From NCBI GenBank assembly GCA_965223985.1, contig OZ245030.1, forward strand, positions 806,001 through 870,000: a stretch of 64,000 bases of DNA, given 5' to 3'. The stretch comes from JAPPKS01 sp963667895. Its GTDB lineage: Bacteria; Poribacteria; WGA-4E; PCPOR2b. The notes under the pieces are model-generated. The model saw only the letters and a program-made list of their open reading frames with translations, was not told the origin of the DNA and searched no databases. Each line of letters begins with the position of its first letter. The stretch's first letter is position 1. The position numbers and the translations under genes are program-made. Shown here piece after piece: positions 45,401 through 53,718 of this stretch.

Positions 45401-46195
45401 CTACTTCGCCTTTAGGTTGCCCCAAGTGGTTGCGAGTTTTCCATGAGATTGAACGGCGAGGACCTTTGCCAAACCGCCGTTGAAGTGAGTTTGGATTTCA
45501 TCGTCGGTAAAAGCCCGCCGCACAATCAGGACTTCGTCAATAGTGCCATCCATGGCAATGGGGCCTTCAGCCCACCCAACCGTCAGAGGCGCTTCAATGA
45601 TTGGTGGAATCACCAAGTCATCGGTCGCCATGCTATGCGGTTTGCCATCAATATAGAAAATGTAGTCGTCGCCCTTCCTCACGACAGCGACCTGATGCCA
45701 CCGGTTCGGTGCGGGTTTGGGTTTCCACAACTTCGAATCGAGCTGCGCAGCGCGCGCGGGTCCGCTGTTATATGCCACGAAATTCAATTTCGTACTTTGG
45801 GCTTTGTTGTACCGAAAAATCCACTTGTTTTTCGACCCGCCACCTTCATCTTGACCGAGAAACCCGTGTTGTTGGACGCTTGTCTCCGCCATGTTCACCC
45901 AGGCGGCAATCGTGAAGTCTGTGTTGAACAGACTCAGACTCTCATCCTGTCCGGCATCCACAAAGCTGACCGGCTCGAACCGCAGCGCACTGCCAAACTT
46001 ACCGTCTTCCCATGTAACATTCCCGTTGAACATGCCGTGATTTTCGTGAGGGGAAAGGTCTTTGGTTTCCTCGCCGCCGCCTTCTTCAAATGGCATGGCA
46101 AGTACCACATCTTTGTCAACCGCGGCTGCGGCTTGTTCAAAAGAGAATACCACAAGCAAAACGGTTGTCAGCAAAGTCAGAATCAGTGTTTTCAT
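45401..46195 (-). CDS. secreted LamG/concanavalin-like domain protein
   Basis: A signal peptide (MKTLILTLLTTVLLVVFSF, EQAAAA) leads into one LamG-type domain: VVLAMPFEEGGGEETKDLSPHENHG, FGSALRFEPVSFVDAGQ, DFTIAAWVNM, NRWHQVAVVRKGDDYIFYIDGKP and GTIDEVLIVRRAFTDDEIQTHF. This jelly-roll fold usually binds carbohydrate or protein. ATG 46195 has AAGGAG upstream. A relative, the lipoprotein at 61893, is in the same region. A role at the cell surface is inference. Confidence 0.85.
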   Translation of the reverse strand: MKTLILTLLTTVLLVVFSFEQAAAAVDKDVVLAMPFEEGGGEETKDLSPHENHGMFNGNVTWEDGKFGSALRFEPVSFVDAGQDESLSLFNTDFTIAAWVNMAETSVQQHGFLGQDEGGGSKNKWIFRYNKAQSTKLNFVAYNSGPARAAQLDSKLWKPKPAPNRWHQVAVVRKGDDYIFYIDGKPHSMATDDLVIPPIIEAPLTVGWAEGPIAMDGTIDEVLIVRRAFTDDEIQTHFNGGLAKVLAVQSHGKLATTWGNLKAK

Positions 46196-46377
46196 TTTTA
46201 TTCTCCTTTCAGGTAGAAGCTCTCTGTGATGACTTTGAAACTCAAAAGCGCCTTGGTTCGGCTGAACGGCACTTACCGATAACAGCGTGCATTGCGTCTA
46301 GGTTTCGGAGTTCGATTCATGCATAAGTCGGCATTGTAGAAGGTCAGAGTCTCAATCGTTAGCGGTTCTGGAAGTAT

Positions 46378-46463
46378 AGACTATCGCAGTCGCTGTTCGC
46401 TCGTTTGATCCCTCGTTATTCACTCGGTTGATCTCTACCCAACCTACGAAAACTGTTACTGTT
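46378..46463. repeat. dispersed repeats: GACTATCGCAGTCGC type and CTCTACCCAACCTAC type
   Basis: The stretch from 46378 has GACTATCGCAGTCGCTGTTCGC..TTTGATC, followed by CACTCGGTTGATCTCTACCCAACCTACGA to 46463. Close relatives of the first block occur at 62953 and, more degenerate, at 45343. The second block recurs at 57333, 60509, 61845 and 62834. Both are confined to the right-hand accessory half of the window. The last bases overlap the end of the DUF2806 frame. Confidence 0.6.
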
Positions 46464-47106
46464 CAGGGTCTTCAACTTTCGGCGAATATTGCTTCCATTG
46501 GTCCTTCACGTAGTCATAGAAACCATCCACAGGCTTACTGCCACATATCGGCGCAAGCTCCTGTCCGATTTTTGTAAGACGTGTCTTTCCAGTCTTAAGC
46601 TTGTTGCCGGATTCCTTGTGAAGCTCCAAGAACAAAGGTTTACTATAGTAGAGCACAACAAATGTCTTGGATAAATTAAGCTGTTTGATATTAAGTACGC
46701 CTCCAAAATGAACAAGTCCAATACTCTCAAGGTGACTCAGAGTGCCAAAGTTTATTCCGTGTTTGTTGTAGATTTCCGCCTGATAATCGAACACCAACGG
46801 CACAATATCTCCAATTATCCAACCAAACCCGCAGAGCTTAGTGAACAGTTCAGCATCACTCTTGTCGAGTTCGGCAATGAAATTGACTGTCCGCTTTGAG
46901 TAGGTGCTGGGGGCATTTGCTTCGCCTGCTAAAACACGTGCCCAGAGGCTCTGAATCTCACTATCAGAGACTATCCGACATTTGTCAAAGAAGTTGGCAA
47001 TCCAGTCGTCATCCATGGCATCGGGTTTTGCTTCTTCTTTCAAATGAGGTACGGCTATTAGCGATAATTTCTTCCATTTTTTTTTGGCGCTTTGCCTCTT
47101 CTTCAA
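46456..47106 (-). CDS. DUF2806-family protein, C-terminal part (frameshifted)
   Basis: This is the C-terminal two thirds of a DUF2806-like protein: LKEEAKPDAMDDDWIANFFDKC, then SDSEIQSLWARVLAGEANAP, and YSKRTVNFIAELDKSDAELFTKLC. The frame has no conventional start codon until well inside the conserved region; it simply continues the N-terminal part, which lies one frame over (47009-47341). The frame change falls near 47050-47065. Function of DUF2806 proteins is unknown, although they are often near restriction or defence genes, as here. Whether the shift is biological or an assembly error cannot be told. Confidence 0.6.
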   Translation of the reverse strand: MKKRQSAKKKWKKLSLIAVPHLKEEAKPDAMDDDWIANFFDKCRIVSDSEIQSLWARVLAGEANAPSTYSKRTVNFIAELDKSDAELFTKLCGFGWIIGDIVPLVFDYQAEIYNKHGINFGTLSHLESIGLVHFGGVLNIKQLNLSKTFVVLYYSKPLFLELHKESGNKLKTGKTRLTKIGQELAPICGSKPVDGFYDYVKDQWKQYSPKVEDPEQ

Positions 47107-47341
47107 TCAAGCGCTGTGTGGCTCGTCGATGCAAGTCGGTTATTTCAATTTCGGATTCGCTCTTTATCATGGTAGCTGCAGCCTCGGCCTGAGCTGATAT
47201 AATGGCGGCATCCGCTTCTGCATTAGCTTTACGCCTAATTCTCTTCGGCTCATACAACACGCCGGTTGCAGTGCTAATTTTTTTTATTAAGGTATCAATC
47301 GGCTTCGTTAAGTCCCCCAAGTTCACAATAGAATTTGACAT
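47009..47341 (-). CDS. DUF2806-family protein, N-terminal part (frameshifted)
   Basis: The N-terminal part of the DUF2806-like gene starts MSNSIVNLGDLTKPIDTLIKKIS and runs through a long charged helix (ANAEADAAIISAQAEAAATMI, LHRRATQRLIEEEAKRQKKMEEII). After IIANS the frame leaves the family sequence and ends at RSKTRCHG. ATG 47341 has GGAGG ten bases upstream and comes 19 bases after the stop of the restriction-modification gene, so it was part of that operon. See the C-terminal entry for the continuation. Confidence 0.6.
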   Translation of the reverse strand: MSNSIVNLGDLTKPIDTLIKKISTATGVLYEPKRIRRKANAEADAAIISAQAEAAATMIKSESEIEITDLHRRATQRLIEEEAKRQKKMEEIIANSRTSFERRSKTRCHG

Positions 47342-47360
47342 CGCTGAATTTCCTCCATGT

Positions 47361-50300
47361 CTATTCTGATCCCAGGTCCGACAAGCTCTCCACAATCTCA
47401 ACGGTCTCTAGGCTGACGGTGATTACTTTGGCGAGGAGTTTGATAATGTACTGCGGGTCGTCGTCGCGGTTGGGGTTGTTGACGATGCCGCTGCGTTTGT
47501 CCGTCTTGACGCGATACTGGTCTATCACCCATTCCAACGCCGATCGATTTCCAAGCCGATAGTCGAATGCTTTTGCCGGTATACCGTCGAGGGTTAAGAA
47601 ATCGTTGTATTTTATCTGTGTCTTGTCCTTGGACAGCTTCATTTTTTCGACACGCCAATCGAGTTGTGTATCCGGTGTTTCAATCAAGCTGAGCGGATAT
47701 TCGTCCACGTCTTCATAGCCGATGTGGATTTCCCCTAAGCGTCCTCCCGCTTTGGAAAAGCCCCAGAAGTCCGGCGCATAGGGAACGCGCGGCAGGTCAC
47801 GTTTTAGGTTCGCAGCATACCGCTCGCGATATGGCAGGTGGTGGAGCAGGCCGTAGACGTAATGGAAGATGTCCCACTTGGTGATTGCCTCGTCTCGGTA
47901 ATGCACCCGGAATTGTTCTAACGCCCAATCGGTAATGTTTTCCCGGCGGTTCTTCCCGTCTTCGTCGTAGGTGTAGAAGGGGAAGCATTGTCCCGGCGAG
48001 CCAAAACCTCCTATTGCTACAAGGTCGGGAATACAATCGACCATGAGACACGTAAACGGTTTTTCCTTTGGTATGTTGGCACAAATCACTTGATTTTCCG
48101 CTTCTGTCTCAGGTGTAGGTAGGATGGATGGAAAGACATACACACGCTCGGTCATCATTCGGTCAAAGTACAGGTTTAATTTCGTAAAGGGGCGATAGAG
48201 AGAAACCTTCGCCTTTTCCCGCGAAAAATCAACGGTTTTCCCTCTTTGCAAGTTGCGTTTTAGTGACTCACTCCACTTGATTTTCGCTCCATCATTAACC
48301 ACAAACTCATCAACTGATCTGTCCCGATTTCCTCGACGCTTCCACCTATCAACCTCTGCGTTATAAGCCCCAATCAGTTGATTGATATTCTCCGCTAGGG
48401 CGTTTAGGTTGAAGTTGTAAGCCCAAGCATCACGATCGGTTTTAACACCGTTGCTGTAAGTCTTAAAAATCACATTCCGCGCCTGCACCTTTGCCTCCTT
48501 CGCTTTGTGAGTTCCCATTGGCAAAAAGGCGTCAAACTCGGTGTGCAGCCCCTCTGTCAGCCATGTGTGGCGATGATCGGACGTTATCGGTTTCCATTCA
48601 ATGTTTCGGTAATGCTTATTTGAATCAAGATAGCGGTATTTGTCCTCCTTGCGCCAAAGTTCATCAACACGGGCGTAGAATATTTCGGGTTGGGAATTTG
48701 CGTTGTCTCGCCTCTTGATGAAAAAATTGATACTTACACCGACCTGAATTCCAAAAACGTTGTGCGTTGTGCCTGAGAGTTTAGGGTTCTTACGGACGTT
48801 CCCACTCAGATCTAGAATGTAAATCGCGTCGAAATCGTCCGCTAAGTGTTTCCGCATCCCATCGAACGCCTCACCGTCGAGAAAACTGTTGTTGGTCACT
48901 AAGACTACAACTCCTTCCTCACCAATGCGACTCGATGCCCACCGAATTGCCTTGACATACGGATCCGCCAATGCCTTTTTGTTCCTCGCCTTGGAATCTT
49001 TCCCATAGGTCTTAGCCACGTGTGCAGCCATTGTCTCATAATTCCGGTTTTTGTTGTTGTCGTTCTCGTTGACCTGCCCCACGTTATATGGCGGATTGCC
49101 GATAACCACAAACACCGGCGTCACTTTCTGACTCTCAACGCGACGGGTGTTCTTCTCTGCAAACAGAGATTGATAGTCGTCCGGGTCTTCCACCAACTCA
49201 AAAGTATCAACGAAGCAGATACCCTCAAAGGGACGATATGCCCCCGTCGCTTCGTAAAAATAATGCTCAATGTTCATCGACGCGATGTAGTAGGGCAGCA
49301 GCATCACCTCGTTGCAGTGGAGTTCGGACTGATATTTGTCTGCCAGTGCAGTCTTCTGAATCTCGCGCATAACGCGCACGATGAAATTACCGGTTCCCAC
49401 AAACGGGTCGATGATGTGAATGCCAGAATCGGAGAGCGATCGATTGAATTCGGTATTTAGAATCTGATCGACGCTTTTCACCATAAAGTCGACAATCGGT
49501 TGCGGTGTGTAGACGATTCCGTGCGTGTCTGCAACCTTCACCGAAAACCCTTGAAAAAACTGCTCATAAACCGTGTTGAGAAACCCCTGTTTTTGGGAGA
49601 AGTCGTCGATGGTCGCAGCGGTGCGTTCGATTGCGATGTAGAAGTGATCGAGGCTACGAAGAAAACTGTCGCGGCTAAACGACTGCGACGTGAGGGCATC
49701 AATCACCTTCTCAATCTCATTGGCGATGACGTTGCGGCGGGTGAAGTCGGGGTTATCGAAGACGGTGCGGAAAATGCGTTCGGTAAGAAGGTGCTGGATC
49801 AGCATCTCCTCAATTGCGGCTTCGGCGAGGTTGGGGTTGATTGCTTGACGACATTTCTCATGGAATTCGGCAAAGGCGACCTTAAACTGAGGATTGGTCT
49901 CCCGCTCTGTTTGTATAAGGGACGCCAAGCTGTCTCCGAGTGCGGGCACGACCGCTTTGAACTGCGCGACTGCTTCCTCCCATTCGGCGTATTCCTGTGG
50001 ACGGTGGGAAAAGAAGGTTTCGAGCGTCCCTATCAGTTCTGTAGGGTCGGTCAAATCAACATCACGCACCTGCTGAGCGTTTTGCCATAGGATGGCACGA
50101 TGCGGGGTTTGGAAGAGGATGTTATCGCGTGGGTAGCCTGATTCAAACTTCTGCCGCACTTGGGTCGGCAGGTCGTCATGGATGTCCTTCGCTTCCCAAT
50201 AGCCGTGCGCTAACTTGAAATCGTCAATGAGCGCGCCGTCAACAACAACTCGCCTTTGTTGACGGTTAATCGGATATTCTGGCACTAGGGTCCAGTTTAA

Positions 50301-50444
50301 CTTTCGTCCATAGTGTTGAAGCAGGGATTGAAATGCCGACCGGACCGCAGTTTCGTGGGTAACGCCGAGCCGGTCGAATTGGTTGAGCGCGGCGTAGTAG
50401 TTTTTGATGGGTTTGTGAGTGGGTTTGAGGTTGAGAGTTGGCAT
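47361..50444 (-). CDS. one-polypeptide restriction-modification enzyme (type ISP/IIG-like N6-adenine methylase)
   Basis: The protein has 1027 residues. Near residue 69 to 86, VVVDGALIDDFKLAHGYWEAKD fits a PD-(D/E)xK nuclease (Asp69/Glu84/Lys86). The methyltransferase core has motif I IIDPFVGTGNFIVR (345-357) and motif IV GNPPY (449-453), typical of N6-adenine methylation. The C-terminal SALEWVIDQYRVKTDKRSGI block is like the specificity domain of type ISP enzymes. No helicase domain is seen between nuclease and methylase, so it is closer in layout to type IIG. It cuts unmodified foreign DNA and modifies its own. ATG 50444 has a poor ribosome site. DUF2806 follows; DUF2283 precedes. Confidence 0.85.
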   Translation of the reverse strand: MPTLNLKPTHKPIKNYYAALNQFDRLGVTHETAVRSAFQSLLQHYGRKLNWTLVPEYPINRQQRRVVVDGALIDDFKLAHGYWEAKDIHDDLPTQVRQKFESGYPRDNILFQTPHRAILWQNAQQVRDVDLTDPTELIGTLETFFSHRPQEYAEWEEAVAQFKAVVPALGDSLASLIQTERETNPQFKVAFAEFHEKCRQAINPNLAEAAIEEMLIQHLLTERIFRTVFDNPDFTRRNVIANEIEKVIDALTSQSFSRDSFLRSLDHFYIAIERTAATIDDFSQKQGFLNTVYEQFFQGFSVKVADTHGIVYTPQPIVDFMVKSVDQILNTEFNRSLSDSGIHIIDPFVGTGNFIVRVMREIQKTALADKYQSELHCNEVMLLPYYIASMNIEHYFYEATGAYRPFEGICFVDTFELVEDPDDYQSLFAEKNTRRVESQKVTPVFVVIGNPPYNVGQVNENDNNKNRNYETMAAHVAKTYGKDSKARNKKALADPYVKAIRWASSRIGEEGVVVLVTNNSFLDGEAFDGMRKHLADDFDAIYILDLSGNVRKNPKLSGTTHNVFGIQVGVSINFFIKRRDNANSQPEIFYARVDELWRKEDKYRYLDSNKHYRNIEWKPITSDHRHTWLTEGLHTEFDAFLPMGTHKAKEAKVQARNVIFKTYSNGVKTDRDAWAYNFNLNALAENINQLIGAYNAEVDRWKRRGNRDRSVDEFVVNDGAKIKWSESLKRNLQRGKTVDFSREKAKVSLYRPFTKLNLYFDRMMTERVYVFPSILPTPETEAENQVICANIPKEKPFTCLMVDCIPDLVAIGGFGSPGQCFPFYTYDEDGKNRRENITDWALEQFRVHYRDEAITKWDIFHYVYGLLHHLPYRERYAANLKRDLPRVPYAPDFWGFSKAGGRLGEIHIGYEDVDEYPLSLIETPDTQLDWRVEKMKLSKDKTQIKYNDFLTLDGIPAKAFDYRLGNRSALEWVIDQYRVKTDKRSGIVNNPNRDDDPQYIIKLLAKVITVSLETVEIVESLSDLGSE

Positions 50445-50466
50445 TGTGTCGGTTTCTGTGAATTTT

Positions 50467-50685
50467 CTAATTCGACAGATTCGCAGTTGAGGCTTCTATC
50501 TGTTCATAAGACAGTTCGGGTAGACTTGCCTGTTGATGGGCATGTTCAATGGTCATTGCCACCAGATTCCCGTAGGCATCCAGATCGATATAGATATTCT
50601 CGTTAATCTCTTTTGTCTCGGTCACTTCGCGCCCTGAGAATTCAACCAAGGCGGTATCTGTATCGTGAAAGTATTTGACTTTCAT
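50467..50685 (-). CDS. DUF2283-domain small protein
   Basis: This 72-residue protein begins MKVKYFHDTDTALVEFSGR and contains ETKEINENIYIDLDAYGNLVAMTIEHA, the pattern of the DUF2283 family (Y-D-x-E-x-D-x-L-Y-I-x-L; E-x-x-x-x-x-I-x-x-D-x-D-x-x-G-x-x-V-G-I-E-I). Function is unknown; members are often antitoxin-like neighbours or lie in mobile DNA. ATG 50685 has AAGGA upstream. It lies between the QueC/TIR gene and the restriction-modification gene on the same strand. Confidence 0.8.
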   Translation of the reverse strand: MKVKYFHDTDTALVEFSGREVTETKEINENIYIDLDAYGNLVAMTIEHAHQQASLPELSYEQIEASTANLSN

Positions 50686-50718
50686 TGAATTTATCCTTTT
50701 TCAAAAGTTTCGATGTGA

Positions 50719-52641
50719 TTATGTCTGATTGAGTTCTTCAACAACCTCCCTGATACCCTTTACAATATCTGTAAATGCTGCATCTTGATTGTCCCATAGT
50801 GTCACAGCTTTCACTCCTGTGGGCAATGCGTTAAGCCTGCCGAAGGGAGCATGTTGCCAATCAACGGGACGCAAAATAACGGGAATAACACGTGCTTCTC
50901 CAGCTTCATGCCGTTCCATCGCTCGTTGCATCTCAATTTCATAACAATAGTCAGAGGCAATGTAATTGGAACTGATTAGTAAAAGAATTATGCGGGCTCT
51001 ATTCAGATGTTCATCTATCTCTCCTTCCCATTCGCTACCTGCGCCTATTTTCCGATAATGCCAATCTGTAATAATCTCCTGGCGTCGCAGAATGGTGAGG
51101 TGGTTCTGAAGTTGTTGCCGTAACTCCTCATCTCTGTGGGAATAAGAATAGAACACTTCAAAACTATTGGGGTGGGATATTGGACGCATAAGATATTCTC
51201 TCTCTGCAACCATGTGAAGGAATGAACCTTGCGGTAATGGGTGGTACGGATTATCATGTGTAGACCGCATTCTGTGGATGGCGCGCCCGACTTGCTCACC
51301 ATGCCGCTGGGACAGTTTCCAAACTCTCTCAATCTTCTCGATTTCACTCGATCCGGGCAAATATTCACTAAGATCTCCAAACTCACCAAGCATCTGATAG
51401 TAAAAATCCTTGAATGTAAGCGAGGCAAATTCTTTTGCTTGGCGAACATAATCCAGCAATGTCGTTTTGACCTCACTATCTATAACTTCTCTCTGAATAA
51501 AATCGAATGCGTAAATGCCACCTTCGTCCGCATCATCTAGTGCCGATGCATAAGCGGCAAATCTTCTATCAATGCACTGCGAGCAACCGCCACAATGAGT
51601 CGCTTGATCAAGATGTTGAAATGTATGGCTGCAGGACACTGTACTTGTGATTAAATCCTTTCGTCCCACTTCAGATATGAGATGAAAGACGTCTGTTTTG
51701 GTTTTCCACAGGAAAGGAGTAGTAATTTGGACTTCGGATTGGTCAATTTCTGAGAAGAGATTTTCAAGAAGTGCTATTGTTCTTGGATGCGTTGTGCGGC
51801 TGGCTCTTGCATTCATATGATCCTGTTGTTTCGGAAAGTTAATCGAAGTGACTCCATTTTCGTAAACAGAAACCTCTCTATGGGAAACCGGGGACAGCAC
51901 ATGTGACAAAGCATAACCGATGGATGTGTATAGGAAAGCACGAGTTCGCTGTGTTTCCTCTTTAGCTCGAATTCTGCGTAAGCTACAATCAAATTTGTAA
52001 TGCTTAATTCGATTTGGATGGCGTGCGTCTAGTGCGTTAATAAGTCGATCTTGTGTTCTTGCTGTCCTGGGTTGACCAGAGCGATGGCTAATGAGGCAAA
52101 GCTGGTCAGACGTATTTTCAAGGCATTCAACAATTCCCGCCAATGAATCAAGTCCACCTGAAAAAAGAATTAGCTTTGTATTGGGCTGTGGTTCAATTTG
52201 AAATACCTCGCTATCAAACAGGCCCGATTGAGGCGTTGAATGCCCGGGTTGGAAGGTAAAATGATACGCTCGATCACCGGACATAAAAACAAGTGCTTCT
52301 TTGAGTTTTTCTTTGACATCGTGAGTATTCCAAAAGTCGAAGTCTCGGACCTTAATGACAAAGTGAAATAATCTCGACCAGCTATGGTACTCTACATTGT
52401 CTTTACGTCCACGGGAGATTCGCCGATCTGCACAAAAGACATAGGTGGCAATCTCCAACAAATCAAGGATACGATCGGGAAGATGAAATACATCAAGAAC
52501 AAAATTAGGCAGGGCAAGATTGACATTTCGGCTGTTACCGGTAGACTCTTGATATTCAAGTTTAATAAGCTTAGATTGATCCAATTGTTTAGGCTGATCT
52601 GCACCGTTGCACAGTACAATTCGTGGAGAGCCGTCTTTCAT
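50719..52641 (-). CDS. QueC-like/TIR fusion protein, candidate antiphage effector-enzyme
   Basis: Three parts are visible in 640 residues. Residues 1-155 form an N-terminal domain that I do not recognise. Residues about 156-400 are QueC-like: ATP-pyrophosphatase P-loop ILFSGGLDSLAG (SGGxDS at 161-166) and a zinc site with Cys337, Cys350, Cys353 and Cys356. QueC makes 7-cyano-7-deazaguanine. Residues about 493-636 form a TIR domain: FEVFYSYSHRDEELR, IILLLISSNYIASDYCYEIE with candidate catalytic Glu568 or Glu570, and RVIPVILRPVDW. TIR domains of this kind act as NADases in immunity. The start overlaps the upstream gene by four bases (ATGA). The fusion suggests enzyme and effector in one protein. 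Confidence 0.85.
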   Translation of the reverse strand: MKDGSPRIVLCNGADQPKQLDQSKLIKLEYQESTGNSRNVNLALPNFVLDVFHLPDRILDLLEIATYVFCADRRISRGRKDNVEYHSWSRLFHFVIKVRDFDFWNTHDVKEKLKEALVFMSGDRAYHFTFQPGHSTPQSGLFDSEVFQIEPQPNTKLILFSGGLDSLAGIVECLENTSDQLCLISHRSGQPRTARTQDRLINALDARHPNRIKHYKFDCSLRRIRAKEETQRTRAFLYTSIGYALSHVLSPVSHREVSVYENGVTSINFPKQQDHMNARASRTTHPRTIALLENLFSEIDQSEVQITTPFLWKTKTDVFHLISEVGRKDLITSTVSCSHTFQHLDQATHCGGCSQCIDRRFAAYASALDDADEGGIYAFDFIQREVIDSEVKTTLLDYVRQAKEFASLTFKDFYYQMLGEFGDLSEYLPGSSEIEKIERVWKLSQRHGEQVGRAIHRMRSTHDNPYHPLPQGSFLHMVAEREYLMRPISHPNSFEVFYSYSHRDEELRQQLQNHLTILRRQEIITDWHYRKIGAGSEWEGEIDEHLNRARIILLLISSNYIASDYCYEIEMQRAMERHEAGEARVIPVILRPVDWQHAPFGRLNALPTGVKAVTLWDNQDAAFTDIVKGIREVVEELNQT

Positions 52642-53405
52642 TCCCTATCGCCCTCCCGTTGTAATTCATCACGCATTTTCCCAAAAGCAAATGACAAAAA
52701 TCCTTCAATTTCTTTTTCGCTGGGAACTCCCTCTTTGACGTGCTTGTTAAACCAGCCTGCTGCAAAAGACTCAGTAATCTTTGCCGTTTCAAAGGCGTGC
52801 AAAGAAATAGTATCAACGTGCTTTTCAAGTTGTTGGCTAAAATCTCCCAAAGCCGCCGCGGCTTCTCTGTCCAGGAAATATGCTAAATATCGTTGTGTAA
52901 ACTTCGCGATAAACAGACGAGATAACTCGCAGAATCCAGCACCATTCCCGGCTTTACGCCAGACTTCAAATGGATCTTTTAGCGAGCTAAAAAGACTTCC
53001 GGTTGTTGGTTGATTTTCGCGATACCAATTGGAAATCGCATCACCAGCAGCTTGTTGTGCAATTTCGCCGTACTCAAAAGAGTCTCTATTTGGTTTGATC
53101 CATGCACTGACTGCTTTTGCAAAGGAAATCGGTGTCGGATTGTCGGGGAGTTCGATTCCGATATCTAACAACCATACTTGGGGATTTTCTTCACGCGAGG
53201 CAACGGCGAGATTGACTAGGAATTGAAACGCCGCTAAAACGCCATTATCCCGTATAATATGGCGAAATTGAGACCTAACATTTTGAATTGTTTGTTGAGC
53301 AATATCCGCAACTTCAGTCTCAGATACGTAGCTCCCAGCAATCTGTTGGACGATATCTTGCCATTGTTGTGACTTGGGAAGAACGCCTATACGTATATGG
53401 CCCAT
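52638..53405 (-). CDS. Met-Gly-starting partner protein of the QueC/TIR gene
   Basis: The 255-residue protein is mostly helical by composition (GEIAQQAAGDAISNWYRE, EKEIEGFLSFAFGKMRDEL) and has no family that I recognise. Its N-terminus is MGHIRIGVLP: after Met removal a Gly would be exposed. ATG 53405 is well supported by GAGGAG eight bases upstream, so this N-terminus is reliable. Its stop overlaps the QueC/TIR start, so the two are translationally coupled. In Qat and type IV CBASS systems, QueC-like enzymes are reported to act on the N-terminal Gly of a partner protein. That this protein is such a substrate is inference. Confidence 0.65.
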   Translation of the reverse strand: MGHIRIGVLPKSQQWQDIVQQIAGSYVSETEVADIAQQTIQNVRSQFRHIIRDNGVLAAFQFLVNLAVASREENPQVWLLDIGIELPDNPTPISFAKAVSAWIKPNRDSFEYGEIAQQAAGDAISNWYRENQPTTGSLFSSLKDPFEVWRKAGNGAGFCELSRLFIAKFTQRYLAYFLDREAAAALGDFSQQLEKHVDTISLHAFETAKITESFAAGWFNKHVKEGVPSEKEIEGFLSFAFGKMRDELQREGDRE

Positions 53406-53685
53406 TGTTCAGTCTCCTCATGATTGTTAATTGTCGATTACAGTATAGTGGGCTGTTTTTCCAAGCTATTGAGTCAAGCGTAAAATAGTCTTCTATGATG
53501 AGCGTTTTGTCTGATTCGTCTCCTACATTTCCGTTCGATCCGCTGATTTTGGGATTATGTCACAAAGACGAAATAGAAGTCAAGGGTGAAGTCAAAGGTA
53601 TGTTGACATCTGGGTGACATCTGAAAATAATACGTGAAAATGAAGGTTCGTTCTGGAATTTCGTGTTGTACCTAACCCCATCTAG

Positions 53686-53706
53686 CTCCCCCTTGTTAAG
53701 GGGGAG
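53686..53706. repeat. CTCCCCCTT/AAGGGGGAG palindrome
   Basis: A nine-base-pair stem, CTCCCCCTT and AAGGGGGAG, with a three-base loop, lies 12 bases beyond the end of the terminase gene. There is no T run beyond it on the terminase strand, so terminator activity is doubtful. A related half occurs near 62907 (AAGGGGGAGGATTTG). The rest of the 53406-53718 gap shows no gene; it would hold the promoter of the QueC/TIR module, but I cannot find a strong one. Confidence 0.5.
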
Positions 53707-53718
53707 GATTTTCTTGGG

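Noticed and set aside
50719..52641. QueC/TIR protein as an ordinary queuosine enzyme
   Set aside because: The N-terminal extension, TIR fusion, coupled unknown gene and absence of queD/queE/queF nearby argue against a simple housekeeping role.
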